Source: Novosphingobium sp. (GTDB lineage: Bacteria > Pseudomonadota > Alphaproteobacteria > Sphingomonadales > Sphingomonadaceae). From it: 8,592 nt of DNA. The stretch's first letter is position 1; each line of letters starts with the position of its first letter. Shown here piece after piece: positions 1 through 6,852 of this stretch. Below the pieces are notes generated by a model. It worked only from the letters and a program-made list of their open reading frames with translations. It had not been told where the DNA came from and did no database searches. The stretch is taken from assembly GCA_021299075.1 (NCBI GenBank), contig JAJTFU010000103.1:1-8592 (forward strand), read 5' to 3'. The translations under genes and the position numbers were made by a program.

Positions 1-488
1 ACGAGCTGGAGCCGGAGGTCGATGTCCGCCGCCGCTTTGCCGAACAGGCCCGGCCCGAGGCGCGGCATCACTTCCTTGCCCCACGCCCGGTCGAAATGCG
101 CGCGGTGGAAGGGCGCCACTGGATGAACCCGCAGAAGGCGCCGCCGCGCTCGCACTCGTGGTTCAAGACCGTTGCGCCGCTGCCCGACGATCCGGCGATC
201 CACCGCGCGATCCTGGCCTATGCCAGCGACATGACCCTGCTGGGCACCTGTGCCCTGCCCCACGGTCTGTCCTGGGCGCGCGGCGAAGTAGTCAGCGCCA
301 GCCTGGACCATGCAGTCTGGTTCCACGACGATTTCCGCGCCGATAAATGGCTGCTCTATGCCACCGACAGCCCCTGGTCCGATCGCGGCCGCGGCTTCAA
401 CCGTGGCCGGATCTTCACGCAAGACGGTCGGCTGGTCGCCAGCGTGGCACAGGAAGGCATGATCCGCCGGGCCACGCCGAAGAGTTAA
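1..488 (+). CDS. tesB: Acyl-CoA thioesterase II (TesB family), 3' part
   Basis: This is the C-terminal 161 residues of a TesB-type acyl-CoA thioesterase; the reading frame is open from base 3 and the start lies upstream of the window. The family hydrolyses acyl-CoA to free fatty acid and CoA in the cytoplasm using a double hot-dog fold. The visible part covers the second hot-dog domain. An aspartate in YASDM (codon 228-230) matches the catalytic Asp204 of E. coli TesB. SLDHAVWFH follows, with Ser at the position of Thr228 (codon 300-302). Near the end, GRIFTQDGRLVASVAQEG contains the Gln278 equivalent (codon 450-452). All three active-site positions are therefore filled; Ser for Thr is a change I believe is common in the family. 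The gene ends in TAA and converges on the VOC gene with 11 bp between and no terminator hairpin. The family call is firm; substrate chain length cannot be read. Confidence 0.93.
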   Translation, partial: ELEPEVDVRRRFAEQARPEARHHFLAPRPVEMRAVEGRHWMNPQKAPPRSHSWFKTVAPLPDDPAIHRAILAYASDMTLLGTCALPHGLSWARGEVVSASLDHAVWFHDDFRADKWLLYATDSPWSDRGRGFNRGRIFTQDGRLVASVAQEGMIRRATPKS

Positions 489-499
489 GGCAAAAAGCG

Positions 500-883
500 T
501 TAGGGCTGGTAGGGTTTGGGTTCCCACAGCTCGATCTTGCGGCCATCGGGGTCCATCAGGTGGGCGAAACGGCCGTTGGCCTCGTCGGGGAACACCTTCA
601 CCGGTTCAACCCCGTGCTCAGCCGCGCGGGCGAGCATGCCGTCCAGATCGTCGACCATCAGGTTGAACATGAATTCCTTGTCTGACGGCGCGAAATAGTC
701 GGTATCGGCGGCAAAGGGCGAGAAGACCGTGCCGGCACCGGGATGGGCTGCTGCGGCGTCGGGCGTAAAGAACGCGCCCCATTCCTCCGCCGGAATGCCG
801 AGCACGCGATCATACCATGCGCGGGTCGCAGCGGGATCGGCTGCCTTGAAGAACAGGCCGCCCAGGCCAAGTACTTTCGCCAT
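500..883 (-). CDS. VOC (glyoxalase/bleomycin-resistance fold) family protein
   Basis: This is a 127-residue single-domain protein of the vicinal oxygen chelate family. It begins with a beta strand and FFKAADPAATRAWYDRVLGI (residues 11-30), the typical 'D-x-x-x-x-x-x-W/F-Y' opening of a VOC module. It ends with RFAHLMDPDGRKIELWEP (about 105-122), where Glu118 is the usual metal-ligand position. Members include glyoxalases, dioxygenases and resistance proteins, so the reaction cannot be assigned. I chose the ATG at 883 because AAGGAG (890-895 on the opposite strand) sits 6 bases upstream. An in-frame ATG at 943 would add 20 residues that do not fit the fold and would overlap uvrC. The gene starts 19 bp after the uvrC stop, so the two are probably co-transcribed. 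No signal peptide is present; the product should be cytoplasmic. Confidence 0.85.
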   Translation of the reverse strand: MAKVLGLGGLFFKAADPAATRAWYDRVLGIPAEEWGAFFTPDAAAAHPGAGTVFSPFAADTDYFAPSDKEFMFNLMVDDLDGMLARAAEHGVEPVKVFPDEANGRFAHLMDPDGRKIELWEPKPYQP

Positions 884-888
884 TGCCG

Positions 889-895
889 TCTCCTT
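889..895 (-). promoter_or_regulatory. Shine-Dalgarno site of the VOC gene
   Basis: The minus strand reads AAGGAGA 5 bases before the ATG at 883 (AAGGAG core spaced 6 bases). It lies in the short gap after uvrC and decides the short start for the VOC protein over the longer in-frame start inside uvrC. Confidence 0.75.
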
Positions 896-902
896 CGCGC
901 GC

Positions 903-2894
903 TCATCCACCCGGATGGTAAAAGTCGTAGACCGTCTGGGCAACCGTACTGCTCACCCCTGGGGCGCGTTGTAGGTCCTCGAGGCTCGCTGCGCGGACCT
1001 TGCTGGCCGTGCCGAAGTGGAGCAGCAGCGCCCGCTTGCGCGCCGGGCCGATGCCAGGGATTTCATCCAGCGGTGAGGCAGTGATCGCCCGGCTGCGCTT
1101 TTCGCGGTGCGCACCGATGGCAAAGCGGTGAACCTCGTCGCGCAGCCGCTGGAGGTGGAACAGCAGCGGCGAATTGACTGGCAGCATCTTTTCGCGCCCG
1201 TCAGGGAAGTGGAACACTTCGCGGCCCTCGCGGCCATGGTGGGGCCCCTTGGCGATCGCGATCAGCGGTACGTCCTCGATCCCCAGGTCCTCAAGCGTAT
1301 CGCGCGCGGCGGACATCTGGCCCTTGCCGCCGTCGATCAGCACCAGATCGGGCCACATCCCGCTGTCGCGATCCGGGTCCTCGTCCTGTACCCTTGCAAG
1401 GCGGCGCTGGAACACTTCGCGCATCATCGCGAAGTCGTCGTTGGTCTGGGCAGTCTTGATGTTCCACTTGCGGTACTGGCCCTTGATGAAGCCTTCCGGC
1501 CCCGCCACGATCATCGCCCCCAGTGCCTGCGCGCCCTGGATGTGGCTGTTATCGTAAACCTCGATCCGCTGCGGCGGCTCTGGCAACTCCAGGAATTCAG
1601 CCAATTCACGGTTGAGCTTTGCCTTGGTGCCGCTTTCGGCCGCGCGGCGATCGAGCGCTTCGACTGCGTTGCGCTGGGCCTGCTCCATCAGCCGCCGCCG
1701 ATCGCCGCGTTGCGGCACCGATAGCTCGACCTTGCCGCCGGCCCCTTCGCGAAAAGCCTCGGCCAACAGTTCCGCCTCGGGCAGCGCGCGGTCGACCAAG
1801 ATGCAGCGCGGCGGCGGGACTTCCTCATAGAACTGAGCCAGGAAGGCGGTCAGCACCTCTTCCGCACTGAGGCCATCGGTGTGGCCGGGGAAGAAGGCGC
1901 GGTGGCCCCAATTCTGGCCGCCCCGGATGAAGAACGCCTGGATGCCGAACTGTCCGCTCTTCTCGGCAATCGCAAAGACATCGGCATTGCCGACGCCTTC
2001 GGCATTCACCGCCTGACTGCCCTGGATAAAGGTCGCCGCGCGAAGCCGGTCGCGCAGCATGGCGGCGCGTTCGAAATCGAGCGCGGCGGCGGCCTCTTCC
2101 ATCTGGGCATTGAGCTTGGCCTGGACCGCCGAGCTCTTGCCCCCCAGGAAATCCTTCGCCTCACCGACCAGCTCGGCATAGCCGCCCTCGTCAATCCGCC
2201 CGACGCAGGGGGCCGAACAGCGCTTGATCTGGTACAGCAGGCAGGGTCGGTCACGGCGGCTGAAAAAGCTATCGGTGCAAGATCTTAGCAGGAACAGCTT
2301 CTGCAACGCATTAATCGTGGTGTTGACCGATCCGGCGCTGGCGAAGGGGCCATAGTAATTGCCCTTGGCCTTGCGCGCGCCGCGGTGCTTCATGATCCGA
2401 GGGAAGTCGTGATCGGCGCGCAGCAGGATGAAGGGAAAGCTTTTGTCGTCGCGCAGCAGCACGTTGTAGGGCGGGCGATAGCGCTTGATCAGCTGTGCTT
2501 CGAGCAGCAGCGCCTCGGCCTCGGAATTGGTGGTGACGATGGTCATCGCCCGGGTCTGCGCCACCATCCGCTTGAGCCGCAGCGGCAGGCGTTCGACCTG
2601 CGTGTAGTTCGCCACCCGGTTCTTCAGCGCCCGCGCCTTGCCCACATAGAGCACGTCCCCTCGCGCATCGAGCATGCGGTAAACGCCGGGCTTGGGCTTC
2701 AGCGTCGCCTGGACCTCGCGGATTGCGGCGACGCCAGCCTCCAGGTCGGGCTGGCTGCCCTTGACCGTATAGGTCGCCCGCTCCTCGTTGAAGCGTTCGG
2801 CGGCATTCGGTTGATCTGGGCGTCCGGCGCGGGCCATGGCCCCCATTAGGGACGATGTGGGCAAGGCAAAAGGCCCTTGTTGACGCGGAGGCAT
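903..2894 (-). CDS. uvrC: Excinuclease ABC subunit C (UvrC)
   Basis: This is UvrC, the nuclease of UvrABC nucleotide-excision repair, which cuts the damaged strand on both sides of the lesion. Domains in order: the GIY-YIG nuclease for the 3' cut (GVY at 70-72, YVG at 83-85); a cysteine cluster C206/C218/C226/C230 with the same 12-8-4 spacing as the [4Fe-4S] ligands of E. coli UvrC; a UVR domain that binds UvrB (about 260-291); the RNase-H-like endonuclease for the 5' cut (RIEVYDNSHIQG at 443-454, PDLVLIDGGKGQ at 515-526); and a C-terminal (HhH)2 pair (EIPGIGPARKRALLLHFG and LQRAPGVSSTVAQTVYDF). At 663 residues it is longer than the roughly 610 of E. coli, mainly through about 50 extra residues before GVY. 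The start at 2894 has GGGAG about 14 bases upstream; ATGs at 2846 and 2837 are possible and would trim the extension. All catalytic regions look intact. Confidence 0.97.
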   Translation of the reverse strand: MPPRQQGPFALPTSSLMGAMARAGRPDQPNAAERFNEERATYTVKGSQPDLEAGVAAIREVQATLKPKPGVYRMLDARGDVLYVGKARALKNRVANYTQVERLPLRLKRMVAQTRAMTIVTTNSEAEALLLEAQLIKRYRPPYNVLLRDDKSFPFILLRADHDFPRIMKHRGARKAKGNYYGPFASAGSVNTTINALQKLFLLRSCTDSFFSRRDRPCLLYQIKRCSAPCVGRIDEGGYAELVGEAKDFLGGKSSAVQAKLNAQMEEAAAALDFERAAMLRDRLRAATFIQGSQAVNAEGVGNADVFAIAEKSGQFGIQAFFIRGGQNWGHRAFFPGHTDGLSAEEVLTAFLAQFYEEVPPPRCILVDRALPEAELLAEAFREGAGGKVELSVPQRGDRRRLMEQAQRNAVEALDRRAAESGTKAKLNRELAEFLELPEPPQRIEVYDNSHIQGAQALGAMIVAGPEGFIKGQYRKWNIKTAQTNDDFAMMREVFQRRLARVQDEDPDRDSGMWPDLVLIDGGKGQMSAARDTLEDLGIEDVPLIAIAKGPHHGREGREVFHFPDGREKMLPVNSPLLFHLQRLRDEVHRFAIGAHREKRSRAITASPLDEIPGIGPARKRALLLHFGTASKVRAASLEDLQRAPGVSSTVAQTVYDFYHPGG

Positions 2895-2907
2895 CGTCTG
2901 ATAGGCT
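2880..2907 (+). promoter_or_regulatory. Candidate sigma-70-like promoter for the WS/DGAT operon
   Basis: TTGACG (2880-2885) matches the -35 consensus at five of six bases. It is followed after 16 bases by TAGGCT (2902-2907), a weak -10 that keeps the key T, A and final T. Transcription would start near 2914 and leave a leader of about 44 bases before the TTG start at 2958. The -35 lies inside the first codons of divergent uvrC if that gene starts at 2894. This is pattern matching only. Confidence 0.3.
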
Positions 2908-2943
2908 CTCCCAAAAGAACAGGCCTTTAAGCCGGGTCAGGTC

Positions 2944-2951
2944 AGGAGGGG
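2944..2951 (+). promoter_or_regulatory. Strong Shine-Dalgarno deciding a TTG start
   Basis: AGGAGGGG lies 6 bases before the TTG at 2958-2960, near-ideal strength and spacing. The nearest ATG, at 2976, would remove the conserved 'M-R-Q-L-x-G' opening of the WS/DGAT family, so the TTG is the likely start. Confidence 0.8.
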
Positions 2952-2957
2952 AATAGC

Positions 2958-4541
2958 TTGCGTCAGCTCCAGGGGATGGATGCGTCGTTCGTGGCGCTTG
3001 AGACGCGCAATTCGCCGATGCACATCGGCTCGATCCTGATCTACAATCCTGAGACTGCCCCCGGCGGCTTCGTCCGCTTCAAGGACATCCTGAGCTTCAT
3101 GGAAAGCCGGATGCAGCTGTCGCGCACGATGCGCCAGCGGCTGGTGCGGGTCCCGTTCGACCTCGACTATCCCTACTGGATCGAGGATCCGGACTTCGAT
3201 CTGGAATACCACGTCCGCCACGTCGCCCTGCCCAAGCCCGGCGATTGGCGGCAGCTCTGCATCCAGGCGGCGCGGATCTTCGCCCGGCCGCTCGATCTGA
3301 CGCGGCCGCCGTGGGAATTCACCGTGGTCGAAGGGCTCGACAATATCCCCGGCGTGCCCAAGGGCAGCTATGCGATGGTCACCAAGGTGCACCACGCCGC
3401 GATCGACGGGATGAGCGGGATCGACCTGATGGAGGCGCTCCACACGCTGATGCCCGATGCGCCGCCGCCGTCCGAGCCGGATAACTGGCAGCCGGAAGCG
3501 GTGCCCAGCCCGGCCTCGCTGATCGCCAAGTCCTGGCTCAACGCGGTTGCCAATCCGGTCCGTCAGCTCGAAGTCGCGGCCAAGGCCATGCCGGGCCTGG
3601 CCCGGGCGGTAAAGGGCCTGGCGACCAAGGATTTCGCGCTGCATGGCGAGATGATCGCCCCGCGGACCCGGTTCAACCAGGTGATCTCGACCAGCCGCGT
3701 GGTCGAGGGCCGCTCGGTCCCGCTGTCCGACATCAAGACGATCCGCACGGCGGTCGAAGGGGCCAAGGTCAACGACGTGTTCCTGACCATCATCGGCGGG
3801 GCCATGCGCAAGTACCTTGAGGCCAAGGACGACCTGCCGGAGAAGACTCTCACCGCGATGGCGCCGATCTCGGTACGCGGGAAGGACGAAAAGGGCGACA
3901 TGGGCAACCAGGTGGCGGCGATGATCGCGCCGCTCGGCACGCACCTGGCGGACCCGATCGATCGGCTCGAATATGTCTTCTCGCAAACCGCCAATTCCAA
4001 GGCCATGACCGACGCGCTGGGTGCGCGCAACATGACCGAGATGAGCAAGGTCAGCCCGGCGCTGTTCATGGCGCTGGCAGCCCAGGCCTATACGCGCCTC
4101 GGCCTCGCCAGCCGGGTCGCCCTGCCCTTCACCACCGTCGTCACCAACGTGCCAGGACCGCCGGTGCCGATCTATTCGGCCGGCGCGCGGCTGGAGAGCA
4201 TGATGGGCCTGCTGTGCCTGACCGACGGTCTGGGCCTAGGTCACGTCGTGCAGAGTTACGTCAAGGAAGCGACCATCGCCTTTACGGCCTGCCGCAACCT
4301 GCTGCCCGATCCGGAGTTCTACGCCCAGTGCATCGAAGAGAGCTTCCAAGAGCTGCGCGAAGCGGCAGCAAAGGTATCGGAACCGCGCGTTCCGTCGGCA
4401 AAGCCCGTCAAGCCAGCAAAGGCCGCAGCCAAGCCGGCCAAGCCCGCCGTCAAGGCATCGGCAAAAACAAAAACCACAACGACAAAGAAGCCAGCCACCA
4501 AGAAGCAGGCCACCAAAAGCAGGAAGGTCGCCAAGAAATGA
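2958..4541 (+). CDS. Wax ester synthase / diacylglycerol acyltransferase (WS/DGAT) with lysine-rich C-terminal tail
   Basis: This 527-residue protein belongs to the bacterial WS/DGAT O-acyltransferases, which move an acyl group from acyl-CoA to a fatty alcohol or diacylglycerol to form wax esters or triacylglycerol at the inner membrane and lipid bodies. Family signs: the opening RQLQGMDASFVALET; PLDLTRPPWE at 111-120; the catalytic HHAAIDG at 145-151 (HHxxxDG, His146 the likely base); VNDVFLT at 271-277; and VTNVPGPPVPIY at 395-406. The catalytic body ends near 470. After it comes an extra tail (about 476-527) rich in Lys, Ala, Pro and Thr: 16 lysines between 482 and 527 and no acidic residue after Glu475. 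The start is TTG, backed by AGGAGGGG. The stop overlaps the next gene's ATG by 4 bp, so translation is probably coupled. Preferred substrate (alcohol or diacylglycerol) cannot be read. It is not a phasin or histone, since the full acyltransferase precedes the tail. Confidence 0.95.
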   Translation: MRQLQGMDASFVALETRNSPMHIGSILIYNPETAPGGFVRFKDILSFMESRMQLSRTMRQRLVRVPFDLDYPYWIEDPDFDLEYHVRHVALPKPGDWRQLCIQAARIFARPLDLTRPPWEFTVVEGLDNIPGVPKGSYAMVTKVHHAAIDGMSGIDLMEALHTLMPDAPPPSEPDNWQPEAVPSPASLIAKSWLNAVANPVRQLEVAAKAMPGLARAVKGLATKDFALHGEMIAPRTRFNQVISTSRVVEGRSVPLSDIKTIRTAVEGAKVNDVFLTIIGGAMRKYLEAKDDLPEKTLTAMAPISVRGKDEKGDMGNQVAAMIAPLGTHLADPIDRLEYVFSQTANSKAMTDALGARNMTEMSKVSPALFMALAAQAYTRLGLASRVALPFTTVVTNVPGPPVPIYSAGARLESMMGLLCLTDGLGLGHVVQSYVKEATIAFTACRNLLPDPEFYAQCIEESFQELREAAAKVSEPRVPSAKPVKPAKAAAKPAKPAVKASAKTKTTTTKKPATKKQATKSRKVAKK

Positions 4542-5335
4542 CAGCAGCCAGTGCCGCATTCCCGCAGCCGAGCCACGCTCGGCCGCCATCACGCCTGTTC
4601 GCCTTTGCCGAGCCGCGCGCGCTGCTTGAACTGGCGGCGTTCTATGCCGTCCGTCCCTATCTTTCCAACCTGCCGCAGGGTGATGGCCATCCGGTGCTGG
4701 TCCTGCCGGGTTTCCTCGCTTCGGACAGCTCGACCGCGCCGCTGCGCAAACTGCTGAAGCAACTGGGCTATGATGCCCGCGGCTGGGGCATGGGCCGCAA
4801 CGTGCGGATTGACGCACCGCGCGTGCATGAGATGGAATCGATGCTGCTGCGGATCTACCGTGAGACCGGCCGCAAGGTCTCGATCGTCGGCTGGAGCCTG
4901 GGCGGGGTCTTCGCCCGCGAGCTGGCCAAGGCTCACCCCGAAGCCGTGCGGCTGGTGATTTCGCTCGGCAGCCCGATCTCGGACGATCGGCGCCATTCCA
5001 ATGCAGCGCGGCTGTTCGAATACCTCAACGGGCGCGATCCAGAGCCGATCCGCCAGGGCCGTTTTGTTGACCTCCACCGCGCGCCGCCGGTGCCGACCAC
5101 CTCGATCCTGACGAAGACCGACGGCGTGGTCCATTGGCGCGGCTCGGTTCAGAAGCGCTGCGCCCATCCACACACCGAGAACATCGAAGTGCTGGCGAGC
5201 CACTGCGGCCTGGGCTTCAACCCCAGCGCGGTAATCGCCATCGTTGACCGGCTGCAGCAGCCCGAAGGCGAGTGGAAACCGTTCGAGCCGCGCCTGTCGC
5301 AGCGTTGGATGTTCCCCAAGACCAGCCTGCAATAG
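4538..5335 (+). CDS. Alpha/beta hydrolase (lipase-like), partner of the WS/DGAT
   Basis: This 265-residue serine hydrolase has the alpha/beta fold. After a short N-terminal region comes HPVLVLPGFLASDSS (51-65), the strand and loop that usually form the oxyanion hole. The nucleophile elbow is IVGWSLGGVFARELA (116-130), with Ser120 in G-W-S-L-G. Candidate acid and base are Asp195 (TKTDGVVHW) and His222 (SHCGLG), both in the expected order. ATG at 4538 overlaps the acyltransferase stop (ATGA), with AGGAAGG (4521-4527) about 10 bases upstream inside the lysine-tail codons. No signal peptide is evident, so it probably acts in the cytoplasm or on lipid bodies. Position inside a WS/DGAT operon suggests hydrolysis of storage esters or acyl intermediates; this is inference. 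Other possible roles are acyl-CoA or ester hydrolysis in lipid remodelling. The fold and catalytic serine are clear; the substrate is not. Confidence 0.88.
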   Translation: MTAASAAFPQPSHARPPSRLFAFAEPRALLELAAFYAVRPYLSNLPQGDGHPVLVLPGFLASDSSTAPLRKLLKQLGYDARGWGMGRNVRIDAPRVHEMESMLLRIYRETGRKVSIVGWSLGGVFARELAKAHPEAVRLVISLGSPISDDRRHSNAARLFEYLNGRDPEPIRQGRFVDLHRAPPVPTTSILTKTDGVVHWRGSVQKRCAHPHTENIEVLASHCGLGFNPSAVIAIVDRLQQPEGEWKPFEPRLSQRWMFPKTSLQ

Positions 5336-5340
5336 GCCCA

Positions 5341-6282
5341 ATGTCCACCCGTCACCTGGTTGATCCGGAGCTGCTGCCACTGCTCGAACTGCTGCCGCAG
5401 ATCGATCAGGCAGCGATGGACCTCAATGAGCTGCGCGAAACGAGCAATGCGCGCTATGCCTTCTTCGGCGCGCCGCCGATCACACCGGTGGTCCACAGCA
5501 TTGCCGGCCCCGGCGGGGCGCTGGATATCTACCTCTACGATCCCGCCCCCGGCACACCCGGCCGCGCCGCACTGCTGCACATCCACGGCGGCGGGATGGT
5601 CATGGGTTCAGCCAGCGCAATGCAAGCCGGCCCGGCGGCGATGGCGCAGGCACTCGGCATCCCGGTCGCCTCGGTCGAATACCGCCTTGCCCCGGAGCAC
5701 CCGTTCCCCGCTCCGCAAGAGGATTGCCTCGCGGCGCTCAAGTGGCTGGCAAGTCTGCCGGAGGTCGATCCCGCGCGCGTTGGGATTACCGGAGAGAGTG
5801 CTGGTGGCGGCCTCGCTGCATCGGTGGCGCTCATGACGCGCGACCTGAACGGACCGAAGCTCGCCGCACAGTTCCTGACCTATCCCATGCTCGACTACCG
5901 CACCGGTAGCGACCAGTGTCCCTACAGTAACGCTACGACCGGCGAATTCGTCTGGACCCGCGCTTCCAACCGGTTCGGCTGGGGGGCGCTGCAGGGCGCA
6001 TATGAGCCGACCGATCATCGCCGCGGCTGGTTCTCGCCAAGTCTGGCCGAAGACCTGTCGGCCTTGCCGCCAACCTGGATCGGCACGGGCAGCCTGGACC
6101 TGTTTTACGATGAGGACTTGGACTACGCCCGCCGGCTGGTTGCGGCCGGGGTTGCTGTCGAACTGCATTCCTACCCGGGCGCGATCCATGCCTTCAACGC
6201 TGCCGCAGAGAGCCGTTTGGCCAAGGCCTATGGCCGCGACATGCTGGGCGCGATGGCGCTCTGGTTGAAGGTCGCCGGATAA
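5341..6282 (+). CDS. HSL-family (alpha/beta hydrolase fold-3) esterase/lipase
   Basis: This 313-residue protein belongs to the hormone-sensitive-lipase family (family IV) of esterases, which hydrolyse carboxylic esters, often of short to medium acyl chains. Seen in order: LLHIHGGGMVMGS (78-90) with the HGGG oxyanion-hole motif; VEYRLAPEHPFPAPQEDC, the conserved strand after it; GITGESAGGGLAAS (148-161) with nucleophile Ser153 in G-E-S-A-G; GSLDLFYDEDLDYARRL (about 250-266) with Asp253 as likely acid; and YPGAIHAFN with His283 as base. The triad is complete. The ATG at 5341 follows the previous stop by 5 bp and has almost no Shine-Dalgarno of its own, so translation is probably coupled. An in-frame ATG at 5272 would overlap the upstream gene and add residues that do not fit. 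No signal peptide is seen. It is the last gene of the operon, ahead of a hairpin at 6288-6318. A role in mobilising the lipid made by the WS/DGAT is plausible but inferred. Confidence 0.93.
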   Translation: MSTRHLVDPELLPLLELLPQIDQAAMDLNELRETSNARYAFFGAPPITPVVHSIAGPGGALDIYLYDPAPGTPGRAALLHIHGGGMVMGSASAMQAGPAAMAQALGIPVASVEYRLAPEHPFPAPQEDCLAALKWLASLPEVDPARVGITGESAGGGLAASVALMTRDLNGPKLAAQFLTYPMLDYRTGSDQCPYSNATTGEFVWTRASNRFGWGALQGAYEPTDHRRGWFSPSLAEDLSALPPTWIGTGSLDLFYDEDLDYARRLVAAGVAVELHSYPGAIHAFNAAAESRLAKAYGRDMLGAMALWLKVAG

Positions 6283-6287
6283 AGCGA

Positions 6288-6318
6288 AAGGGCCGCGCGG
6301 ATGGTCCGCACGGCCCTT
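6288..6318 (-). terminator. Hairpin terminator between convergent operons
   Basis: Thirteen-base arms AAGGGCCGCGCGG (6288-6300) and CCGCACGGCCCTT (6306-6318) enclose a 5-base loop. The single irregular pair is a C-A mismatch in plus-strand RNA but a U-G wobble in minus-strand RNA, and the minus strand continues CCCTTTCGCTTT. The site therefore suits the minus-strand secreted-protein gene best, but it could also end the plus-strand lipid operon, which stops 5 bases before it. Confidence 0.72.
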
Positions 6319-6336
6319 CCTCGATCGTCGCAGAAC

Positions 6337-6852
6337 CTAGATGGCCTGGCCGTCGACGTTCAGGTTGCGGATGCGTCCGTCGCGATCAATCGTGCAACTG
6401 AAGTTGCCATTGCCGGTGGTCGTGCCAGTGATGCGCCAGCCACCGTTGTCACGATTGACACTGTCGACCTCGCCCACCCGGGTCTTGCCGCGGTTCACTT
6501 CATCGATGCAGCGATTGATCGCGCTGTCGATCCCGGTACCTTCGCGCCATTCGGGACGATCCTCGTCATTGCCATAGCGCGGCGCCTCATCGCGATCGCG
6601 CGGCAGCGGTTCGCGATAGTCGTCCTGCTGCTGGCGCTGCTTGCTCGCCTTGCTGGCAGCGCTGGCAATCGCCGCGATACCGCCGATGATCAGGATCCCG
6701 GCCAGGATATCGCCGCCATCGACCCGGTCATGGTGGCGGTAATGCCCGCCCCAACCACCACCCCAGCCACGCGCCATGGCTGGCGTCGCAGCCATCGCAA
6801 ACGATGCCACCAGCGCCAGAGCCGCGGCGCTCCGCTTGAACCTACCCGTCAT
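6337..6852 (-). CDS. Small secreted or periplasmic protein of unknown function (copy B)
   Basis: Copy B is a complete 171-residue protein that can be translated on its own: the ATG at 6852 has GAGGAAGGGG (6861-6870) 8 bases upstream. It opens with a classic Sec signal peptide, positive MTGRFKRS then a hydrophobic core, with likely cleavage after PAMA (residue 27). Next come a Gly/His/Trp-rich segment (28-41), a glycine/alanine hydrophobic stretch with LIIGGIAA (48-67), a charged Gln/Asp/Arg-rich spacer (68-105), and a C-terminal domain from about 108 with IDSAINRCIDEVNRG and GNFSCTIDRDGRIRNLNV. Cys115 and Cys153 may form a disulfide. The hydrophobic stretch could be a membrane or glycine-zipper segment. 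I recognise this as a type of uncharacterised protein found in Sphingomonadales; no function is known to me. The hairpin at 6288-6318 follows the stop. Confidence 0.7.
   Translation of the reverse strand: MTGRFKRSAAALALVASFAMAATPAMARGWGGGWGGHYRHHDRVDGGDILAGILIIGGIAAIASAASKASKQRQQQDDYREPLPRDRDEAPRYGNDEDRPEWREGTGIDSAINRCIDEVNRGKTRVGEVDSVNRDNGGWRITGTTTGNGNFSCTIDRDGRIRNLNVDGQAI

Noticed and set aside
486..502. A terminator between the convergent thioesterase and VOC genes.
   Set aside because: Only 11 bp separate the stops and no inverted repeat is visible there.
1107..1724. A 205-codon plus-strand frame inside uvrC.
   Set aside because: It is antisense to the conserved UvrC endonuclease region and its composition reflects the complement of those codons.
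2937..3986. A 349-codon open frame on the minus strand opposite the WS/DGAT gene.
   Set aside because: It is rich in Arg, His, Asp and Gly with no recognisable fold, lies fully antisense to a well-conserved gene, and is typical of the open antisense frame in GC-rich coding DNA.
4214..4537. A 108-codon in-frame extension upstream of the first hydrolase, overlapping the WS/DGAT gene.
   Set aside because: The residues are Arg/Gln/Ser-rich, unlike a folded domain, and the coupled ATG at 4538 with AGGAAGG upstream explains the start.
4440..4537. A purine/adenine-rich stretch considered as an inserted or foreign segment.
   Set aside because: It is explained by lysine and threonine codons of the acyltransferase tail, stays in frame and has no flanking repeats.
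4589..5380. A 263-codon open frame on the minus strand opposite the first hydrolase.
   Set aside because: It is antisense to a gene with clear catalytic motifs, has low-complexity composition and no plausible ribosome site.
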